Notes: generated by a model not told the origin, from the sequence alone. A DNA stretch of 64,000 bases from JACVRW01 sp963765135 (GCA_963765135.1 CAVXUX010000001.1:372001-436000), one strand, 5' to 3'. Counted from the stretch's first letter, positions 53,233-63,725 are shown. Numbers and translations: made by a program.

Positions 53233-53823
53233 ATGGCCCGTACGACCGCCCTCGAACGCGCCCGCGCGGTGGCGCCGCGGCCGACTCCGCTCGACGCGCT
53301 GCGGCTAGCTCGCCGGCGCTGGTTCGCCAACGAGCGGCTCGACATGGGGGCGCTGGCGCGCGACCTCGGCGTCAGCCGCGCCACGCTCTACAGCTGGGTC
53401 GGGAGCAGGGAGCGGCTGATCGGCGAGGTGATCTGGTCGTTTGCCGAGGAAGGGCTGCGGCAGGCATTGGAGGAGGCGCGCGGCTCGGGCGCCGATTACA
53501 TCCTCGACGTGGTCGAACGCTTCGCTCGCATGAACGCCGCGTTCGAGCCGCTGCGCCGCTTCATCGAGCAGGACCCGGAGCTGGCGCTCAGGGTGCTCAC
53601 GTCCAAGAGCGGGCCCGTGCAGGAGCGGATGATCGACGCAGCGCGCGAGCTGCTCGCGGAACAGGTCGCCGCGGGCGAGCTGACCCCGGCGCTCGACCTC
53701 GACACGCTCGCCTACCTGCTGATTCGGGTCAACGAGTCGTTTCTCTACAGCGACGTGATCACCGGCAGCGAGCCGGATGTGGACAAGGCGCTGGAAGCGA
53801 TCCGGTTGCTGCTGCGCCCATAA
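53233..53823 (+). CDS. TetR-family transcriptional regulator (QsdR-like)
   Basis: A 196-residue TetR protein with an unusually long pre-HTH helix (LERARAVAPRPTPLDALRLARRRWFANERLDMGALARDLGVSRATLYSWVGSRERLIGEVIWSF); the recognition helix is SRATLYSWVGSRERL. The ligand domain (ILDVVERFARMNAAFEPLRRFIEQDPELALRVLTSKSGPVQERM) matches the QsdR-type C-terminus. ATG 53233 is preferred over TTG 53227 because of the leaderless -10. The divergent secreted lipase gene is the obvious target. After its stop come 116 bp without a recognised element before the next gene. Confidence 0.87.
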   Translation: MARTTALERARAVAPRPTPLDALRLARRRWFANERLDMGALARDLGVSRATLYSWVGSRERLIGEVIWSFAEEGLRQALEEARGSGADYILDVVERFARMNAAFEPLRRFIEQDPELALRVLTSKSGPVQERMIDAARELLAEQVAAGELTPALDLDTLAYLLIRVNESFLYSDVITGSEPDVDKALEAIRLLLRP

Positions 53824-53939
53824 CCGGTGACAACCTGGCAACGCACCTGCGCTTAGCCGTGGTTAGTGTGCACGCCCCCGCCCGCCCCTAAGACCGCCTC
53901 GCTTGTCGCCGACGATGAAGACGAGAGCGCAACTCAACC

Positions 53940-55313
53940 ATGCACCTAACCGCCCGCAATACGACGATCCTGCTCGCCCTCGTCCTCGCCCTCCTGGCGT
54001 CGGGCTGCACCATGCAGACCAAGCCGCCCACGAACGTCACCGCGTCGTCGGCGGTCCTGAACGCCCAGGTCGGCTGCACGTCCGCCCCGTACGGGCCGGT
54101 GTGGTGGGAGCTGCGTGAGTCGGGCGGATCGACTTGGCGGTTGGTCGGCGCCGAGCAGAGCGTCACCTGCCCCAAAGGCGTGCAGGGGTCGAGCACCGTC
54201 GGGATCTCCGAGCCGGTCGGCGGGTTGCAGCCAGGCGCGGCGTACGAGTTCCGGGTCGGCATGAACCCGCCGTCCGGCGAGGGCCCGCCGGTCTACTCCA
54301 CGATCACGCGCTTCTCAACCGGCGGCGACCGTAGACCGGTTGTCGAGGGCGCGACGCTGCGAGCGGGCGGCGCGCGCCTGCAGCTGCGCGGCGTGAACGT
54401 CTGGGGCCTGCAGGACTCGATCACCACCAGCTTCGGCGCCAACCAGTACGCGAACCGCTCCAAGGTGGCCGGGACGATCAAGTCATGGGGGGCCAACCTG
54501 GTCCGCTTCCGCGTGCTGGCCGACGACTACAACTCGGCCCCCAGCGCGGCCACCGGCAACCTGACCAAGGCCCAGATCATCCAGCGCATCAAGGACTGGC
54601 GCGACGCAGTCGTGAGCCGGGGGATGTACTTCATGCCTTGCTCCTGGGACGCGCTCGACGGCGCGCACTCCGACGCCGGGTGGGCGGGCAACGGCAGCCG
54701 GGTCCACCAGATGTTCGCCGACATCCACGCCGCCCTCGGGGACGACCCGATGGTGATCTACGAGGTCACCAACGAGCCCAACAACGTGACCTGGGCGCAG
54801 TGGGACGCCAACATGCAGGCGTCGATCAAGCACTTCCGAGAGACGATCGGCTACCGCGGCCTGCTCGTGATCGACCCGATCTGGTGGGCGAACTCCGGCA
54901 CCGGCGGGCAGGGGTACGACGACGCGCGCTACTCCGCGCTCGAGGCCTACGACGCGGCGCGCGCCGGGATGCGATCTCACCAGCTGGCCTTCGCCAAGCA
55001 CGACTACGCCAACGAGTACGCCGGCAAGGCCTGGAACGCGAGCGCCTGGACGGCCGCCCAAGGCGGCGCGCAGACGAAGCACCTCATCTTCGAGACGGAG
55101 TTCGGCAACTACAACGGCGGCCCGTCGACGGTGAGCGCGCCCTGGGCGGCCGCGGCGGCCAGCTTCTTCGGCAGCCGGTTCGCCGCGCAGCCGAACTACG
55201 TCGGCGCGGCCGCGTTCGTGTTCGGGCCGTGGTACGACGCCAACGCGCTGACCGGCGCGGACAGCGCGACCCCGACCGCGTGGGGCACGGCGGTCAGGGA
55301 CAGCCTGTTCTAG
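53940..55313 (+). CDS. GH5-like glycoside hydrolase lipoprotein
   Basis: A 457-residue exported lipoprotein (lipobox LLASGC at residue 23). Residues 30-130 form a fibronectin-III-like beta-sandwich (TNVTASSAVLNAQVGCTSAPYGPVWWEL). The rest is a glycoside hydrolase family 5-type (beta/alpha)8 barrel with LRGVNVWGL, GANLVRFRVLADD, the acid/base Glu in MVIYEVTNEPNNVTW, and the nucleophile Glu in HLIFETEFGNY. It probably hydrolyses beta-glucan or mannan at the cell surface; the exact polymer is not predictable. Its stop overlaps the convergent transporter gene (CTAG). The 116-bp gap upstream contains TTAGTGT but no clear promoter pair. Confidence 0.85.
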   Translation: MHLTARNTTILLALVLALLASGCTMQTKPPTNVTASSAVLNAQVGCTSAPYGPVWWELRESGGSTWRLVGAEQSVTCPKGVQGSSTVGISEPVGGLQPGAAYEFRVGMNPPSGEGPPVYSTITRFSTGGDRRPVVEGATLRAGGARLQLRGVNVWGLQDSITTSFGANQYANRSKVAGTIKSWGANLVRFRVLADDYNSAPSAATGNLTKAQIIQRIKDWRDAVVSRGMYFMPCSWDALDGAHSDAGWAGNGSRVHQMFADIHAALGDDPMVIYEVTNEPNNVTWAQWDANMQASIKHFRETIGYRGLLVIDPIWWANSGTGGQGYDDARYSALEAYDAARAGMRSHQLAFAKHDYANEYAGKAWNASAWTAAQGGAQTKHLIFETEFGNYNGGPSTVSAPWAAAAASFFGSRFAAQPNYVGAAAFVFGPWYDANALTGADSATPTAWGTAVRDSLF

Positions 55314-56562
55314 GCCGGTTGCGCCACGGCCGGCTGCACGGTGTCGGCCTCCGCGTTCTGGCGCCGGGACAGGGCGATGAAGGGCAGCGCGAGCGTGGAG
55401 ATGCCGGCCGCGATCAGGTAGGACGGCGCGTAGCCCCAGGCGTCGGCCGCGCGTCCCAGCGCGGGCTGGGCCCAGACCCCGCCGCTCGACGTCATCATCG
55501 AGTCGAACGAGAGGATCGTCGCGCGCTGGCGGGACGGGATCAGGCCGTTCAGGTAGGCCTGGCGGATCGGCATCGTCGCCGCGAACAGCAGGCCCCAGAC
55601 GACGACGCCGCGATCACGACGGCGAAGCTCTCGATGGCGCCCATCACCGCGAGTGACGCGGCGCTGAGCGTGGCGGTCACCAGCAGGGCGGAGGTGCGGC
55701 GCTTGAACATCCGGCGGATCCGCGGAGCGGCCATCCCGCCGAGGATCTGAGCCCCTGCCACCACGGCCGCCACCAGGCCGGCGACCTGGTACGCCTCGGG
55801 GTCGCCGTAGAGCTCGAGCAGGTAGGGCTGCAGCGCGTAGAAGCCGTAGATGCCCACGCCGCCGGTGAACAGCGCCTCGACCATCAGCCACTTGACCGCC
55901 GGGACGCGCCAGCCGTACTCGATCGACGCCTCGGCGATCTTGCGCATCTCGGCCAGCGGCCGGCCGCCCTTCTCGGGCGTGAAGCCGACGTCGCGCATCA
56001 TCCTGAACGCGACCACGAACATGACGACGAGCACGACGCCGCGAAGCACGAAGGGCGCGCCCAGGCTGACCTGCGCTGCGATGAACCCACCGGCCACAGA
56101 GCCGGTCAGCATCCCGGCGCCGGTGACGATCTGCCCGCGTCCGAACACCGTCTCGATCTCCCCGGTGAAGCCGGTCGCCGCGAGGGCGTCGACGAGCCAG
56201 GCCTCGACGGCGCCCGAGAAGAACGTGAAGCCGAGCCCGAGCAGCATCGACGCGATCGCCCACTCCCAGAACGGCGCCTCGATCTGCCACAGCAGCACGT
56301 AGAAGAGCGTCGACGCGGCCAACGTCACCGTGCCGAGCAGGTACGACACGCGGCGGCCGATCGTGTCGGCCACGATCCCGGTGGGCACCTCGAACACGAC
56401 CATGCCGACCGTGAAGAACGCGTTGGCCGCGAACGCCTCCAGGTTGCTGAGCCCCGCGTCGAGCAGGAAGATCGTGTTGATCCCCCAGATGAAGGACGCC
56501 GCCAGCGTGTTGCCCAGCATGAGCAGCAGGTACGTGCGCTGGATGGAGCGTGGGGTGGGCAT
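55310..56562 (-). CDS. MFS transporter, frame-disrupted
   Basis: About 417 residues with twelve hydrophobic helices once a missing base near 55600 is restored. The first frame gives RTYLLLMLGNTLAASFIWGI, FEVPTGIVADTIGRRVSYLLGT (the MFS loop 2-3 motif) and FFSGAVEAWLVDALAATG, up to AIESFAVVIA. The second resumes VVVWGLLFAATMPIRQAYLNGLIPSRQRATILSF. It belongs to a group of drug/sugar efflux-type MFS transporters. This is one of only two breaks in the window that need an added base instead of a removed one. The gene is 38 bp downstream of the large regulator at 56601. Confidence 0.72.
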
Positions 56563-56600
56563 CTGGCCTCTCGTCTAACAGACCAGGCTAAGCGACCGAA

Positions 56601-59600
56601 CTAATCGGCTTTCGCGCGCACGCGCGCGAGGGAGGCGACGTCGCCCTTGCGCTCGAACAGCTCCCGCGCCCGCGCGAGGGACGCATCGGCCTCGTCCTCG
56701 CGCGCGCCCTGGCGCAGCACCTCTGCCAGATCGATCAGCGCGTCCGCGTGGATCGTGAGGAAGTCGGTGCGCTCGGCCAACCGCACCGCCTCGGCCGCCA
56801 GCGCGTGCGCATCGTCCCAGCGCTCGGCGGCGAGCAGCTTGGCGCGCACGCCGCGCCACCCGATCTGGGCCGAGATGTCGTCCTCGGCGGCGGCCTCCTC
56901 GCTCACGTCGCACGCCTGCGCCGCCTCGTCGTGGCGACCCTGGGCGTAGAGCGCCTGCGCGAGCATCGCGGCGGTGCTGGCCAGCAGCGCCTTCTCGCCC
57001 ATCCGCTCGAGCCGCTCGTAGCCCCAGCGCAGCCTCGCCTCCGCGGCCGCCGGCTCGCCCGCGAGCATCTCCACGAGCGCCTCCTGCTGCGTGACCGCGG
57101 ATTGCAGGTCGCCCAGCTCGCTCAGGATCTCGTCGGCCGTCTGGACGAGCCGGCGCGCCTCGTCGAAGTCTCCGGCCATCGCGTGCAGGGCGGCCGTCGG
57201 CTGGCGCGCTCGCGCCTCGGCGACGGGGCTGGCGCGCACCTGCTCGCGGATCTCGTTGCACAGGCGGATGCCGTCGGGCACTGGCGTGGGCCCGAACAGG
57301 GCGCCGGAGGCCCGCCAGCTCAGGAGCTCGAACAGCGCGGCCTGGTCGCCCGCTCGGCGGGCGTGCTCGGCGGCTCGCCTGAAGGCCTCGTCGGCGTCGG
57401 CGCAGCGGCCCTCGATCCAGGCTCGCAGAGCCCGCAGCCAGAGCGTGCGGCACTGGCCGAGCTCGTCGCCGTCGGCCTCGAGCACGCTCAGGGCCGAGTC
57501 GGCGACCTCGTCGGACGCCGTGCCGGTCTCCGGCCTGCAGTCGGACCAGCTGCTGCTCGACGCGCGCGCGGGCCTCGAGCGGCGAGCCCGCCGGTGCGCG
57601 TTCGATCGCCTCGGTCAGCACGGCGTCTGCGTCGGCCAGCCGGCCGGCGTCGAGCAGCGCGGCACCCAGCCTCGGCAGGAGCCGTGCGCGGGCCGGATCG
57701 TCGGGGCGCATCACCCCCGCCGCCCGCTCGAGCAGCCGAGCGCCCGCCTGCGAATCGCCGCGCAGGAGCGCGCCACTGCCGGCCGACTCGAGGCGCTCGG
57801 CCGCGGCGGTCGCGAGCGCGCCCTCGTGCTCGCCCGATGAGGCCGAGCTCGCCCAGTAGGCGGTGGGCCTCGGCGAGGTGGAAGCCGATCGTCTCGTCCT
57901 GCGCGCCGGGGCGGCGCTCGAGCCAACGCGCGACGCGTTCGTGGACCTCCGCGCGGCGCTGCTTGGGCAGTCCGTTGTAGGCGGCCTCGCGGATCAGCGC
58001 GTGCGCGAACCGGAACGCGTCCTGGCCGGGGAGGTCGGAGCGGTCCGAGCGGATCAGCTGCTGCTGGACGAGCGACACCAGGTGCGTCGCCGTCTGCGGG
58101 CGGTCGCGCTCGCCGAGCAGCTCAGCGAGGACGCCGACGTGGAAGCTGCGGCCCTGGACCGAGGCGAGCTCGAGCACGGCGCGCTCGCCCGGGTCGAGGC
58201 GGTCGATGCGCGCGGCCAGCACCGCGTGGATGCTCGAGGGAAGCGCGCTCCCGCCGTCGTCGGCTCCCACGGCCACGAGCTGCTCGAGGAAGAGCGGGTT
58301 GCCCTCGGCGGTCTCGACGATTCGCTCCGCCGCGCCTCCCGCCGCGCCCACGCCTTCGACGAGCGCGAGCGCCTCGGCGTTCGAGAGCGGGTCGACGACC
58401 ATCAGCGACCGGTTCGGCTGCGGGGTCACCCAGGCAGGCCGGGTTTGCACGAAGTCCGGCCGGGCGAGGCACGCGAGCAGGATCGGGTGCCCGCTGGAGA
58501 AGGCGACGAGGTACTCGAGCAGGTCGAGCAGCGTGGGCTCGGCCCAATGGACGTCGTCGACGACCAGGAGCAGCGGGCGCTCGGCGGCTACCCGCTCGAG
58601 CAGCCGGCGGACCGCCCAGTGCGTCTCCTCGGGCTGGGCGGCGCCCTCGGACAGCCCGATGGCGCCCAGCACCAGCCGCGCGATCGGCTCTTCGCCCTCG
58701 AGCAGCTCCTCGACGCGCCGGCGCGGATCGCCTCCCCCGAGCTGCCCGACGATCTCGGCCAGCGTGCGGTAGGTGACACCCTCGCCGTAGGACAGGCAGC
58801 GGCCGACCGCCACCGTGGCGGCGTCGCCGACCTCAGCCACCAGCTCCTCGACCACGCGCGACTTGCCGATGCCGGCGGGGCCGATCACCGTGACCGCCTT
58901 GCAGGCCCGCTCGTCGCGCACCTCGCGCGAACGTTCCGCGCAGCTCCTCGAGCTCGCGCACGCGGTTCACGAACGGGCTGCCCGACGAACGACGCGGCCC
59001 GACGTCCGTCTCGAGGCCGAGCAGCCGCCAGGCCTGGACCTTGGCGGCGCGGCCCTTCAGCGCGAGCGGCTCAAGCGGCTCGGCCTGGACGAACGTCCCG
59101 CACGAGCGGGTAGGTGTTCTCCCCGAGCAGGATCTCGCCCTCGGGAGCGGATCCCTCGAGCCGCGACGCGACGTTGAACGCGTCGCCGGCGGCGAACGGC
59201 GATCTGCGCGCGCCGGCGCGGAGGAACACCTCGCCGGACTCGACGCCGAACTTCATCGCGATTCCCACTCCGCGCTCGCGCTCCAGCTCGGCGCTCAGCG
59301 CGGCACCCGCCTCGCGCAGCTCGACCGCGGCTCGGACGGCGCGCAGCGCGTCGTCCTCGTGCAGCTCGGCCAGCCCGAAGACGCCGACCACGGCGTCGCC
59401 GATGAAGCCCTCGACGGTGCCGCCGTGCCGTTCGATCACGGCGCCGCAGACCTCGGTGTAGCGGTCGAGCAGGGCGTGCATCGACTCCGGGTCGAGCCGC
59501 TCGCCGAGACCCGTGGAGCCGACGAGGTCGGCGAAGACGATGCTCACGAGCCGACGGGCGCCGGGCGAGCCGGGAGGGGGAGCGGAAGCGGCGGGCTCGG

Positions 59601-60402
59601 CCGCCTCGGGCGGCGGCTCAGCCGGTGGAGCCGCTTGCGCCGCCTCCAGCACCGGCAGCGCGAGCGCCGGGTCTTGCGCCAGGATCGCTCGCTCCAGCTC
59701 CCGCAGCCGCTCGCCGGGCTCGATGCCGAGCTCCTCGACCAGCTTGCGGCGGGCCTCCTGGTAGGCCTGCAGCGCGTCGGCCTGGCGGTCGGCGCGATAC
59801 AGGGCGAGCATCAGCTGCGCGCGCAGGCGCTCGCGGAACGGGTGCTCGGCGATCAGCGCCTCGAGCTGTCCGATCACCTCGGCGTGCCCGCCGAGCGCCA
59901 GCCGCGCGTCGATCTGCAGCTCCAGGGCCGCCGCGCGCAGGTCGGCGAGGCGCGCGACGTCGCGCTGGGCGAACGGCTCGTAGGCGAGATCGGCGAGCGG
60001 CTCGCCGCGCCAGAGCGCGAGGCCTTCGTCGAGCCCGGCGGCGGCCTCCCGCGGACGATCCGCGGCCAGCTCGTCCCGGGCCTGCGCGAGCAGCCGCTCG
60101 AACCGGTGCGCGTCGAGCCGGTCGGGGTCGAGCTCCAAGCGGTACCCGCGCTCCCTGGTCACGATCAGGTCGCCCCCGCGAGCGAGCGCCTTGCGCAGCC
60201 GCGAGACATGGACCTGCACGGTCTTGGCCGCCGTGGCCGGCGGCTGCTCGCCCCAGAGCTCCTCGATCAGCCGGTCGGTGCTGAGCGTCTCGTTGGCGTG
60301 CAGCACGAGCACGGCGAGCAGCGCGCGCTGCTTGCTCCCTCCGAGCGCGACTTCGCGGCCCTCGTCGAGGACCTCGAGCGGTCCGAGGATGCGGAAGTCC
60401 AT
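56601..60402 (-). CDS. BTAD/SARP-type winged helix, class III cyclase-like, STAND ATPase and TPR regulator, frame-disrupted
   Basis: About 1265 residues once four extra bases (near 59095, 58930, 57843 and 57536) are removed. Order: OmpR-like winged helix MDFRILGPLEVLDEGREVALGG (1-100), a BTAD domain (100-245), a cyclase-like domain (about 285-440), ATPase with Walker A VIGPAGIGKSR and Walker B LLLVVDDVHWAEP, then RFAHALIREAAYNGL and TPRs. In the cyclase, FADLVGST and FIGDA keep the metal aspartates and GDAFNVASRL the Asp, Asn and Arg, but the lysine position is Glu (TVEGFIGD). DNA-binding plus cyclase-like input makes it a transcription factor. The divergent small gene at 60537 is the nearest candidate target. 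Reading through all four breaks gives seamless family text. Confidence 0.8.
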
Positions 60403-60536
60403 AGCGAGAGCGGGACGCGAGCCGAGTAGGCGCAACGTACCGCTGTTGCCGTCCTGTTGCCATCCCGTCGCCGCTCTGCAACCGCCTCCCCGGAGCATGG
60501 CCGCCGATGTCGATCACCAACAACCAGGAGGCAGTC

Positions 60537-61073
60537 ATGAGCAACTCAATCCCGGCGCAGCACCCCGCAGTCGTCCTTCGTTCCCAGTACCGGCAGCTGC
60601 GGTCGCTGCTGGCCGTGCTGGTCGTGGCGGTCGTGGGCCTGAGCACCACGGTCGTGGTCCTGACGGTCGACGACCAGACGGCCACCACGGCGACCACGAC
60701 CCACGTGCCGACCGCGCAGCTGGGCGACCCGCTGCAGGCTCGCACGCAGCCGACCCGCGAGGCCGGCCGGCCGGACGAGAGCGCCATCGCGGCGTCGATC
60801 TCCCAGGCCGGAAGCCGTTCCTACCCGACGCTGAACGACCCGTTCCAGAGCCAGGTGGAGCAGCCCCGCCCGCAGGGCGGTCCCGACGAGAGCGCAGTCG
60901 CGAGCGCCATCTCGCCCCAGACGGGCGTGGCCGCCCCGGACGAGAGCAAGATCGCCGCGGCGATCGCCGAGCACAGCGACACGGGCCCGCAGGCCCGCGC
61001 GCGTGCCTGGCAGGAGAAGCTCGACTCGATGACCCCGCAGCAGAAGGAGGAGGCCTTCGTCGAGGGCCACTAG
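60537..61073 (+). CDS. membrane-anchored protein with three PDES repeats, unknown function
   Basis: A 178-residue protein with one N-terminal membrane helix (residues 24-44: LLAVLVVAVVGLSTTVVVLTV) and an exported Thr/Ala/Gln-rich tail. The tail carries three copies of an 11-residue unit: PDESAIAASIS (79-89), PDESAVASAIS (116-126) and PDESKIAAAIA (134-144). It ends in a charged helix (ARAWQEKLDSMTPQQKEEAFVEGH). No known domain was recognised. ATG 60537 has a near-perfect AGGAGG site. It lies back-to-back with the BTAD regulator, with 134 bp between them (no clear operator seen), and is closed by a strong hairpin. It could be a surface or signalling accessory controlled by that regulator. Confidence 0.7.
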   Translation: MSNSIPAQHPAVVLRSQYRQLRSLLAVLVVAVVGLSTTVVVLTVDDQTATTATTTHVPTAQLGDPLQARTQPTREAGRPDESAIAASISQAGSRSYPTLNDPFQSQVEQPRPQGGPDESAVASAISPQTGVAAPDESKIAAAIAEHSDTGPQARARAWQEKLDSMTPQQKEEAFVEGH

Positions 61074-61095
61074 CAGCGAGGCTGGCCCGCAGGAC

Positions 61096-61128
61096 ACGAA
61101 CGCCCCGGCATCGCGCCGGGGCGTTCGT
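61096..61128 (+). terminator. strong hairpin terminator (14-bp perfect stem)
   Basis: ACGAACGCCCCGGC (61096-61109), loop ATCGC, GCCGGGGCGTTCGT (61115-61128). The stem is perfect and GC-rich with no U-tract, and sits 22 bp after the stop of the repeat protein, immediately before the promoter of the next operon. Confidence 0.75.
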
Positions 61129-61138
61129 CGTTGGGGCT

Positions 61139-61144
61139 CATAAT
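61139..61144 (+). promoter_or_regulatory. putative leaderless -10 element CATAAT
   Basis: CATAAT (close to TATAAT) ends 7 nt before ATG 61152 and directly follows the hairpin at 61096-61128, so it should open the four-gene operon that runs to the window end. Confidence 0.5.
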
Positions 61145-61151
61145 TCGGCCC

Positions 61152-61907
61152 ATGCCCGCCACCCAGATCAGCCAGGCCTATCCCGACCGCGTCGAGGTGC
61201 GGGGTCATGACCTCACCGGCGACCTGATGGGCAGGCTCAGCTTCACCGAGTACTTCCACCTGCTGATCACGGGCAGCGAGCCGACCGAGGACCAGCGCTT
61301 CTTCCTCGACCTGCTGCTGGTCGCGATCGCCGAGCACGGGATGATGCCCACCAACGTGGCCGCACGGATGACGCTGGCCGCCGCCCCGGAGTCCCTGCAG
61401 GGCGCGGTCGCGGCCGGGATCCTCGGCTGTGGCCCGGTCATCCTCGGCACGGCCGAGTCCTGCGCCCAGCTGCTCGAGCAGGCCCAGGAGCGGGTCGCCT
61501 CCGGCGCCGCGCCGGAGACCGTTGCCGCCGAGATCGCGCGTGAGCTCCACGCCGCCGGCGCCAAGGTCCCGGGATTCGGCCATCCCGTTCACCGGCCACT
61601 CGACCCGCGCGCCGAACGGATCCTCGAGCTGGCCGACGCCCACGGGGTCAGCGGGTCCCGCGTGCTGCTCGCCCGCGCCTTCCGCGACGCCGTGGCAGAG
61701 GCGTGGGGCAAGCCGCTGACCATGAACGTCTCGATGCCGATCGCCGCGGTCATGCTCGATCTGGGGTTCGACTCCGCGACCGTGAAGGCCGTCCCGATCC
61801 TCGCGCGCACCGCGAGCCTGCTCGCCCATCTGGCCGAGGAGCGCGAGCATCCGGTCGGGTTCCTGATGGCCGCGAAGGCGGAGGAGGCGATCGAGTACGA
61901 GCGATGA
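61152..61907 (+). CDS. citryl-CoA lyase-like protein (short citrate synthase fold)
   Basis: A 251-residue protein with the citrate-synthase core but only about 60% of the usual length, as in citryl-CoA lyases. Visible are VRGHDLTGDLMGRLSFTEYFHLLITG, EHGMMPTNVAARMTLAAAPESLQGAVAAGILG and VPGFGHPVHRPLDPRAERILELA (His of the catalytic set), then PIAAVMLDLGFDSATVKAVPILARTASLLAHLAEE. It would cleave or form a citryl-CoA-like thioester (acetyl-CoA plus a keto acid). Co-encoded ligase and other enzymes suggest a catabolic pathway with CoA intermediates. ATG 61152 is supported by the leaderless -10; its stop overlaps the next start (ATGA). Confidence 0.82.
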   Translation: MPATQISQAYPDRVEVRGHDLTGDLMGRLSFTEYFHLLITGSEPTEDQRFFLDLLLVAIAEHGMMPTNVAARMTLAAAPESLQGAVAAGILGCGPVILGTAESCAQLLEQAQERVASGAAPETVAAEIARELHAAGAKVPGFGHPVHRPLDPRAERILELADAHGVSGSRVLLARAFRDAVAEAWGKPLTMNVSMPIAAVMLDLGFDSATVKAVPILARTASLLAHLAEEREHPVGFLMAAKAEEAIEYER

Positions 61908-63144
61908 CGCGTCGTATCGCCGGCAGCTCGAGTACCTGTTCGAGCGCTCGGCGTTCTACCGGGACAAGCTCGGCGCCGCCGGGATCGACTCCGCCGGCGC
62001 CGCGGGCGGGCTCGACGAGATCGCCCGGCTGCCGCTCACCGAGAAGGGCGAGCTCAAGGCGAGCACCACGCCGGAGAACCCGATCGGGATGCACCTGTGT
62101 GCGACACCGGACGAGATCGTCCGGATCTACTCCACCAGCGGCACGACGGGGACCCCGAGCTACATCCCGCTGACCGCGGACGACCTCGAGAACTGGATCA
62201 CCGGCTCGGCGCGCAGCTACGGGGCGTCGGGCGTCGCGGCGGGCGATCGGATCGTGAGCACCTACAACGCAGGCCCGTTCGTGGCGGGGGCGGCGCTGGA
62301 GGCCTTTCACAGACTGGGGCTGTCGCACATCCCGGTCGGCACCGGCAACACCGCCCGGCTGATCAAGGCGATCGAGCTGCTCGAGCCCACCGCCGCCGCG
62401 CTCACGCCCTCCTACGCGGCCTATCTGATCGAGCAGGACTTCGACCTGGCCGGATCGAGCGTCGAGCGCGTGCTCGTGGCGGGCGAGCCCGGCGGCGGCG
62501 AGCCCGCCTTCCGGGCGAAGCTCGAGGAGGGCTGGGGCGCGCGCGTGACGGAGGCGATGGGCATCGGTGACATCGGCCCGTCGCTCTGGGGCGAGTGCGA
62601 GCACCAGGACGGCATGCACCTGGGCGCGTACGGCTTCGTTCACCCCGAGCTGATCGATCCGGGCAGCGGTGCCGCCCTGGCGCTCGACGACGCCGCCACC
62701 GGCGAGCTGGTCCTGACGCATCTCAGGCACCGCGCGGCGCCGCTGCTCAGGTTCCGCACGCGCGACCACGTGGAGATCCGGACCACCCCGTGCCCGTGCG
62801 GGCGCACCGGTCCGCGCGTGCGGTGCATCGGGCGCACCGACGACATGCTGATCGTGCGCGGGGTCAACGTCTTCCCGTCAGCGGTGCGCGAGGTCGTCAG
62901 CGCGTTCGCCCCGCGGGTCAGCGGCCACATTCTCGTCAAGCCGGCGGCGCCGGGCGTCAAGCAGGAGCCGCCGCTGCCGGTGAGCGTCGAGCTGGCGCCG
63001 GGCGCGACGGCTGACGATTCGCTGGCCGAGGCGATTCGCGAGAGACTGCGCGAGCTGCTCGTAGTGCAGGCACGGGTGGAGCTGGTGCCGCCGGGGAGCC
63101 TGGAACGCAGCGAATACAAGTCCAAACTCGTCGAGGTCAAATGA
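61904..63144 (+). CDS. phenylacetate-CoA ligase-family (PaaK-like) protein, frame-disrupted at the start
   Basis: About 413 residues if one base is missing near 61913. ATG 61904 overlaps the previous stop (ATGA), and the next in-frame text with the conserved family N-terminus is YRRQLEYLFERSAFYRDKLGAAGIDS, EIARLPLTEKGELKAS. The ATP-binding P-loop is IYSTSGTTGTPSYIPLT; later motifs are GIGDIGPSLWGECEHQDGMH and RTDDMLIVRGVNVFPSAV, with four cysteines in CPCGRTGPRVRC near a turn. It activates an aromatic or other acid as its CoA thioester. Without the correction the first good start is ATG 62089, which would lose the N-terminal third. Confidence 0.8.
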
Positions 63145-63725
63145 GAAAGCTCCAAAGCCAGGGCGTCCACCACATCACGATCGTCGGAGCCGACCGGCAG
63201 ACGTCGATCGACTTCTGGGAGGGCGTGCTGGGGATGCCGTTCGTGTTCGACCAGCCCAACCTGGACAACGAAGCCGACGGCCACCTCTACTTCGACCCGG
63301 GCGACGGACGGCTGATCACGATCTTCACCAACGAGGAGCGCAAGCCCGACCCCACCCGCACGTCGACCGACCCGGGCTGCGTGCACCACCTCGCATTCGC
63401 GGTGTCGCAGGCGACCTTCTACCAGGCGGTGGAGCGACTGGACGAGCGCGGGATCGAGCACAGCGGGGTCAAGGACCGCGGGTTCATGGACTCGATCTAC
63501 TTCGAGGACCCGCTCGGCCTGCTGATCGAGCTCGCGTCCTACCGCTTCGAGCCGCCGCACGGCCACACCCACGCCGACGTCCTGCTCGAGGCGCACAAGA
63601 TTCGCCTCGAGCGCGGCGACTACAACATCGACCGAGTCCACCTCGCGGACGCAATCGAGACGCTCGTAACGCGATCACGGGCGACGCTCTCGGACGACAG
63701 ATCGCCAAAGGATCCCTATGGCTGA
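63141..63725 (+). CDS. VOC-superfamily (glyoxalase/extradiol dioxygenase-like) protein
   Basis: A 194-residue protein with two beta-alpha-beta-beta-beta modules. VHHITIVGADRQTSIDFWEGVLGMPFVF and VHHLAFAVSQATFYQAVERLDERGIEHSG hold the metal-type histidines, and DPLGLLIELASYRFEPP the Glu. Longer than single-module glyoxalases (about 130) and shorter than full extradiol dioxygenases (about 290). Its C-terminal 50 residues are a charged helix unlike either. It is coupled to the ligase by an ATGA overlap and to the next gene by an 8-bp overlap. It may open a ring or isomerise the CoA pathway intermediate; the true reaction is unknown. Confidence 0.8.
   Translation: MRKLQSQGVHHITIVGADRQTSIDFWEGVLGMPFVFDQPNLDNEADGHLYFDPGDGRLITIFTNEERKPDPTRTSTDPGCVHHLAFAVSQATFYQAVERLDERGIEHSGVKDRGFMDSIYFEDPLGLLIELASYRFEPPHGHTHADVLLEAHKIRLERGDYNIDRVHLADAIETLVTRSRATLSDDRSPKDPYG

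Noticed and set aside
56601..60402. Reading the BTAD, ATPase and TPR frames as independent genes
   Set aside because: Start-like codons at 58921 and 57714 lie inside conserved domains, and the corrected protein matches the known BTAD-cyclase-ATPase architecture end to end.
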